A stretch of DNA of 64,000 bases from Roseicella sp. DB1501 (GTDB lineage Bacteria > Pseudomonadota > Alphaproteobacteria > Acetobacterales > Acetobacteraceae). The position numbers and the translations under genes are program-made. This document shows, piece by piece, positions 62,936 to 64,000 of the stretch. The notes beneath the pieces are model-generated. The model did no database searches. It was not told the origin of the DNA and was given only the letters and a program-made list of their open reading frames with translations. Numbering within the stretch: the stretch's first letter is position 1; the number at the start of each line of letters is the position of its first letter. The DNA is taken from NCBI RefSeq assembly GCF_013112485.1, contig NZ_JABFHG010000010.1, positions 124,001-188,000 on the forward strand, in the 5' to 3' direction.

Positions 62936-64000
62936 TCAAGCCCCGGCCGGCGCACCCTCCCGCAGCCGGCCGAGCCGGAGGAAGCCGATCCCGTGCCGCG
63001 TGCCGCCGTCGCCGGTGGCGAGGTCGGCCAGCACCTCCCCCACCACGCTGCAGAATTTGTAGCCATGGCCGGAGCAGGGCGAGGCCAGCACCACCTGGGG
63101 ATGCGCCGGATGGTGGTCGAGCAGGAAATGCTCGTCCGGCGTGTTGGTGAACATGCAGGCGCGCAGCGCCATGGTCGGGCCGGTGCCCTGCGGGAAATAG
63201 CGCCCGGCGAAGGCGCGCAGCAACGCCTCGTCCTCGGCATCCACCTCGCGCCGCATGGACTCGGCGGGCATGGTCTCGCCTCGGTGGTGGTAGCGGCCGA
63301 ATTTGAAGCCCGGCACCTCGACCACCGGGAAGCCGTAGTAGCGTCCCTCCTCCGCTTCCAGGTTGAAGACCGGGAAGCGCTCCGGGGTGAAGAGCTCGGG
63401 CGCCTGCGGCTGCAGCCAGGCCAGCACCTGCCGCTCCGGCACGGCGAGGCCCCGCAGCAGCGGCGCCAGATCGGCCATCCAGGCGCCGGCGGTCAGCACC
63501 AGCCGCCCGGCCTCGTAGCGGGCGCGATCGGTGGTGACGACCACCCCCTCGCCTCCCGGTCGCGCCTCCCAGCCCAGCACCCGCTCGCGGGCATGGATCT
63601 CGGCGCCCGCGGCCTGGGCGGCGCGGACATGCGCGACGATGGCGCGCTCGCTCATCACATAGCCGCCCTCGGGCTGGAAGACGCAGCGCATGTTGGGCGG
63701 CAGGGCGTAGCCGGGATGCCGCTCGTTCACCTCGGCGCCGGTCAGCACCGCATGCGGCAGGCCGTGCAGCCGGGCCGAGGCGAGCGCGCCCTGGAAGACC
63801 TCGCCATCCTCCGGCCCGCCATCGAGCGAGCCATGGGTGAACAGCACCCGCTCCCCGGTCGCCGCCTCCAGCTCCCGCCACAGCGCATAGGCGCGGCGAA
63901 GCAGCGGCACATAGGCCGGGTCCTCGTAATAGGGCAGGCGGATGATGCGGGTGACGCCATGCGAGGAGCCCATGGCGTGCGGGATGTCGAAGCGCTCGAT
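62936..64000 (-). CDS. Sarcosine oxidase/N-methyltryptophan oxidase-type flavoenzyme (5' end beyond window)
   Basis: The frame runs open to the window end; 354 residues are visible, lacking the N-terminal FAD Rossmann motif. The visible part matches monomeric sarcosine oxidase: FDIPHAMGSSHGVTRIIRL, HVRAAQAAGAEIHARERVLG, LVLTAGAWMADLAPLLRG, YGFPVVEVPGFKFGRYHHRG, and the covalent-FAD Cys in LASPCSGHGYKF. It oxidises N-methyl amino acids, producing formaldehyde and hydrogen peroxide. Substrate sarcosine or N-methyltryptophan unresolved. Confidence 0.9.
   Translation of the reverse strand: MERFDIPHAMGSSHGVTRIIRLPYYEDPAYVPLLRRAYALWRELEAATGERVLFTHGSLDGGPEDGEVFQGALASARLHGLPHAVLTGAEVNERHPGYALPPNMRCVFQPEGGYVMSERAIVAHVRAAQAAGAEIHARERVLGWEARPGGEGVVVTTDRARYEAGRLVLTAGAWMADLAPLLRGLAVPERQVLAWLQPQAPELFTPERFPVFNLEAEEGRYYGFPVVEVPGFKFGRYHHRGETMPAESMRREVDAEDEALLRAFAGRYFPQGTGPTMALRACMFTNTPDEHFLLDHHPAHPQVVLASPCSGHGYKFCSVVGEVLADLATGDGGTRHGIGFLRLGRLREGAPAGA

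Overview
The window is very GC-rich (roughly 70% or more by eye), densely packed, free of tRNA or rRNA genes, and reads as chromosome of an alphaproteobacterium, most likely an Acetobacteraceae/Roseomonas-type organism. That placement is an inference. It rests on codon use, on four scattered orphan tripartite-tricarboxylate (Bug/TctC) binding proteins, and on many GTG starts with 4-nt stop/start overlaps. I found no phage, insertion sequence or CRISPR array.

Layout. 1-1.2 kb: tail of a sensor histidine kinase. 1.3-14.7 kb: a coenzyme F420 locus. It holds an F420-dependent glucose-6-phosphate dehydrogenase homologue (fgd) overlapping cofE, cofD and cofC, a convergent bifunctional FO synthase (fbiC/cofGH), and five further luciferase-like (LLM) oxidoreductases, with a beta-propeller protein and a D-aminopeptidase in the same run. 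This looks like a self-contained make-reduce-use F420 module in a Gram-negative genome. 14.8-30 kb: small-molecule uptake and catabolism (NCS2 permease, gamma-glutamyltransferase, Bug receptors, a crotonase, a CaiB CoA-transferase, D-tartrate dehydratase, an Asp/Glu racemase-like protein, FkbM methyltransferase, GST, a beta-alanine-type aminotransferase). 30-33.6 kb: a CobW GTPase overlapping a WD40 protein, plus small unknowns. 33.6-43 kb: acyl-CoA metabolism (SDR, CaiB, two adjacent acyl-CoA dehydrogenases, an FadB/J-type fusion, a two-subunit CoA-transferase). 43-54.5 kb: deacetylase-TusA pair, ROK kinase, lipoprotein, hydrolase, SDR, LysR-GMC oxidoreductase, MFS exporter, ASCH protein, secreted protease. 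54.5-57.7 kb: a copper operon copA-cueR-copZ with a candidate CueR operator. 57.7-64 kb: GH13 alpha-glucosidase, a small Cys-rich secreted protein, an SH3 protein, DsrE-like, MoeB/ThiF-like, dUTPase and a partial sarcosine-oxidase-type enzyme.

The least expected structure is between genes. Three unrelated families of palindromic repeats, twelve copies in all, each begin at the stop codon of the upstream gene. Family 1 is at 1207, 3445, 24901 and 57689. Family 2 is at 30175(-), 34453, 43011(-), 45156, 48030 and 60129. Family 3 is at 20720(-) and 25955(-). Several copies keep their stems by paired base changes. In addition there are three short arrays with a 14-bp period (2504, 28540, 49807), one of which triplicates a start-codon region.
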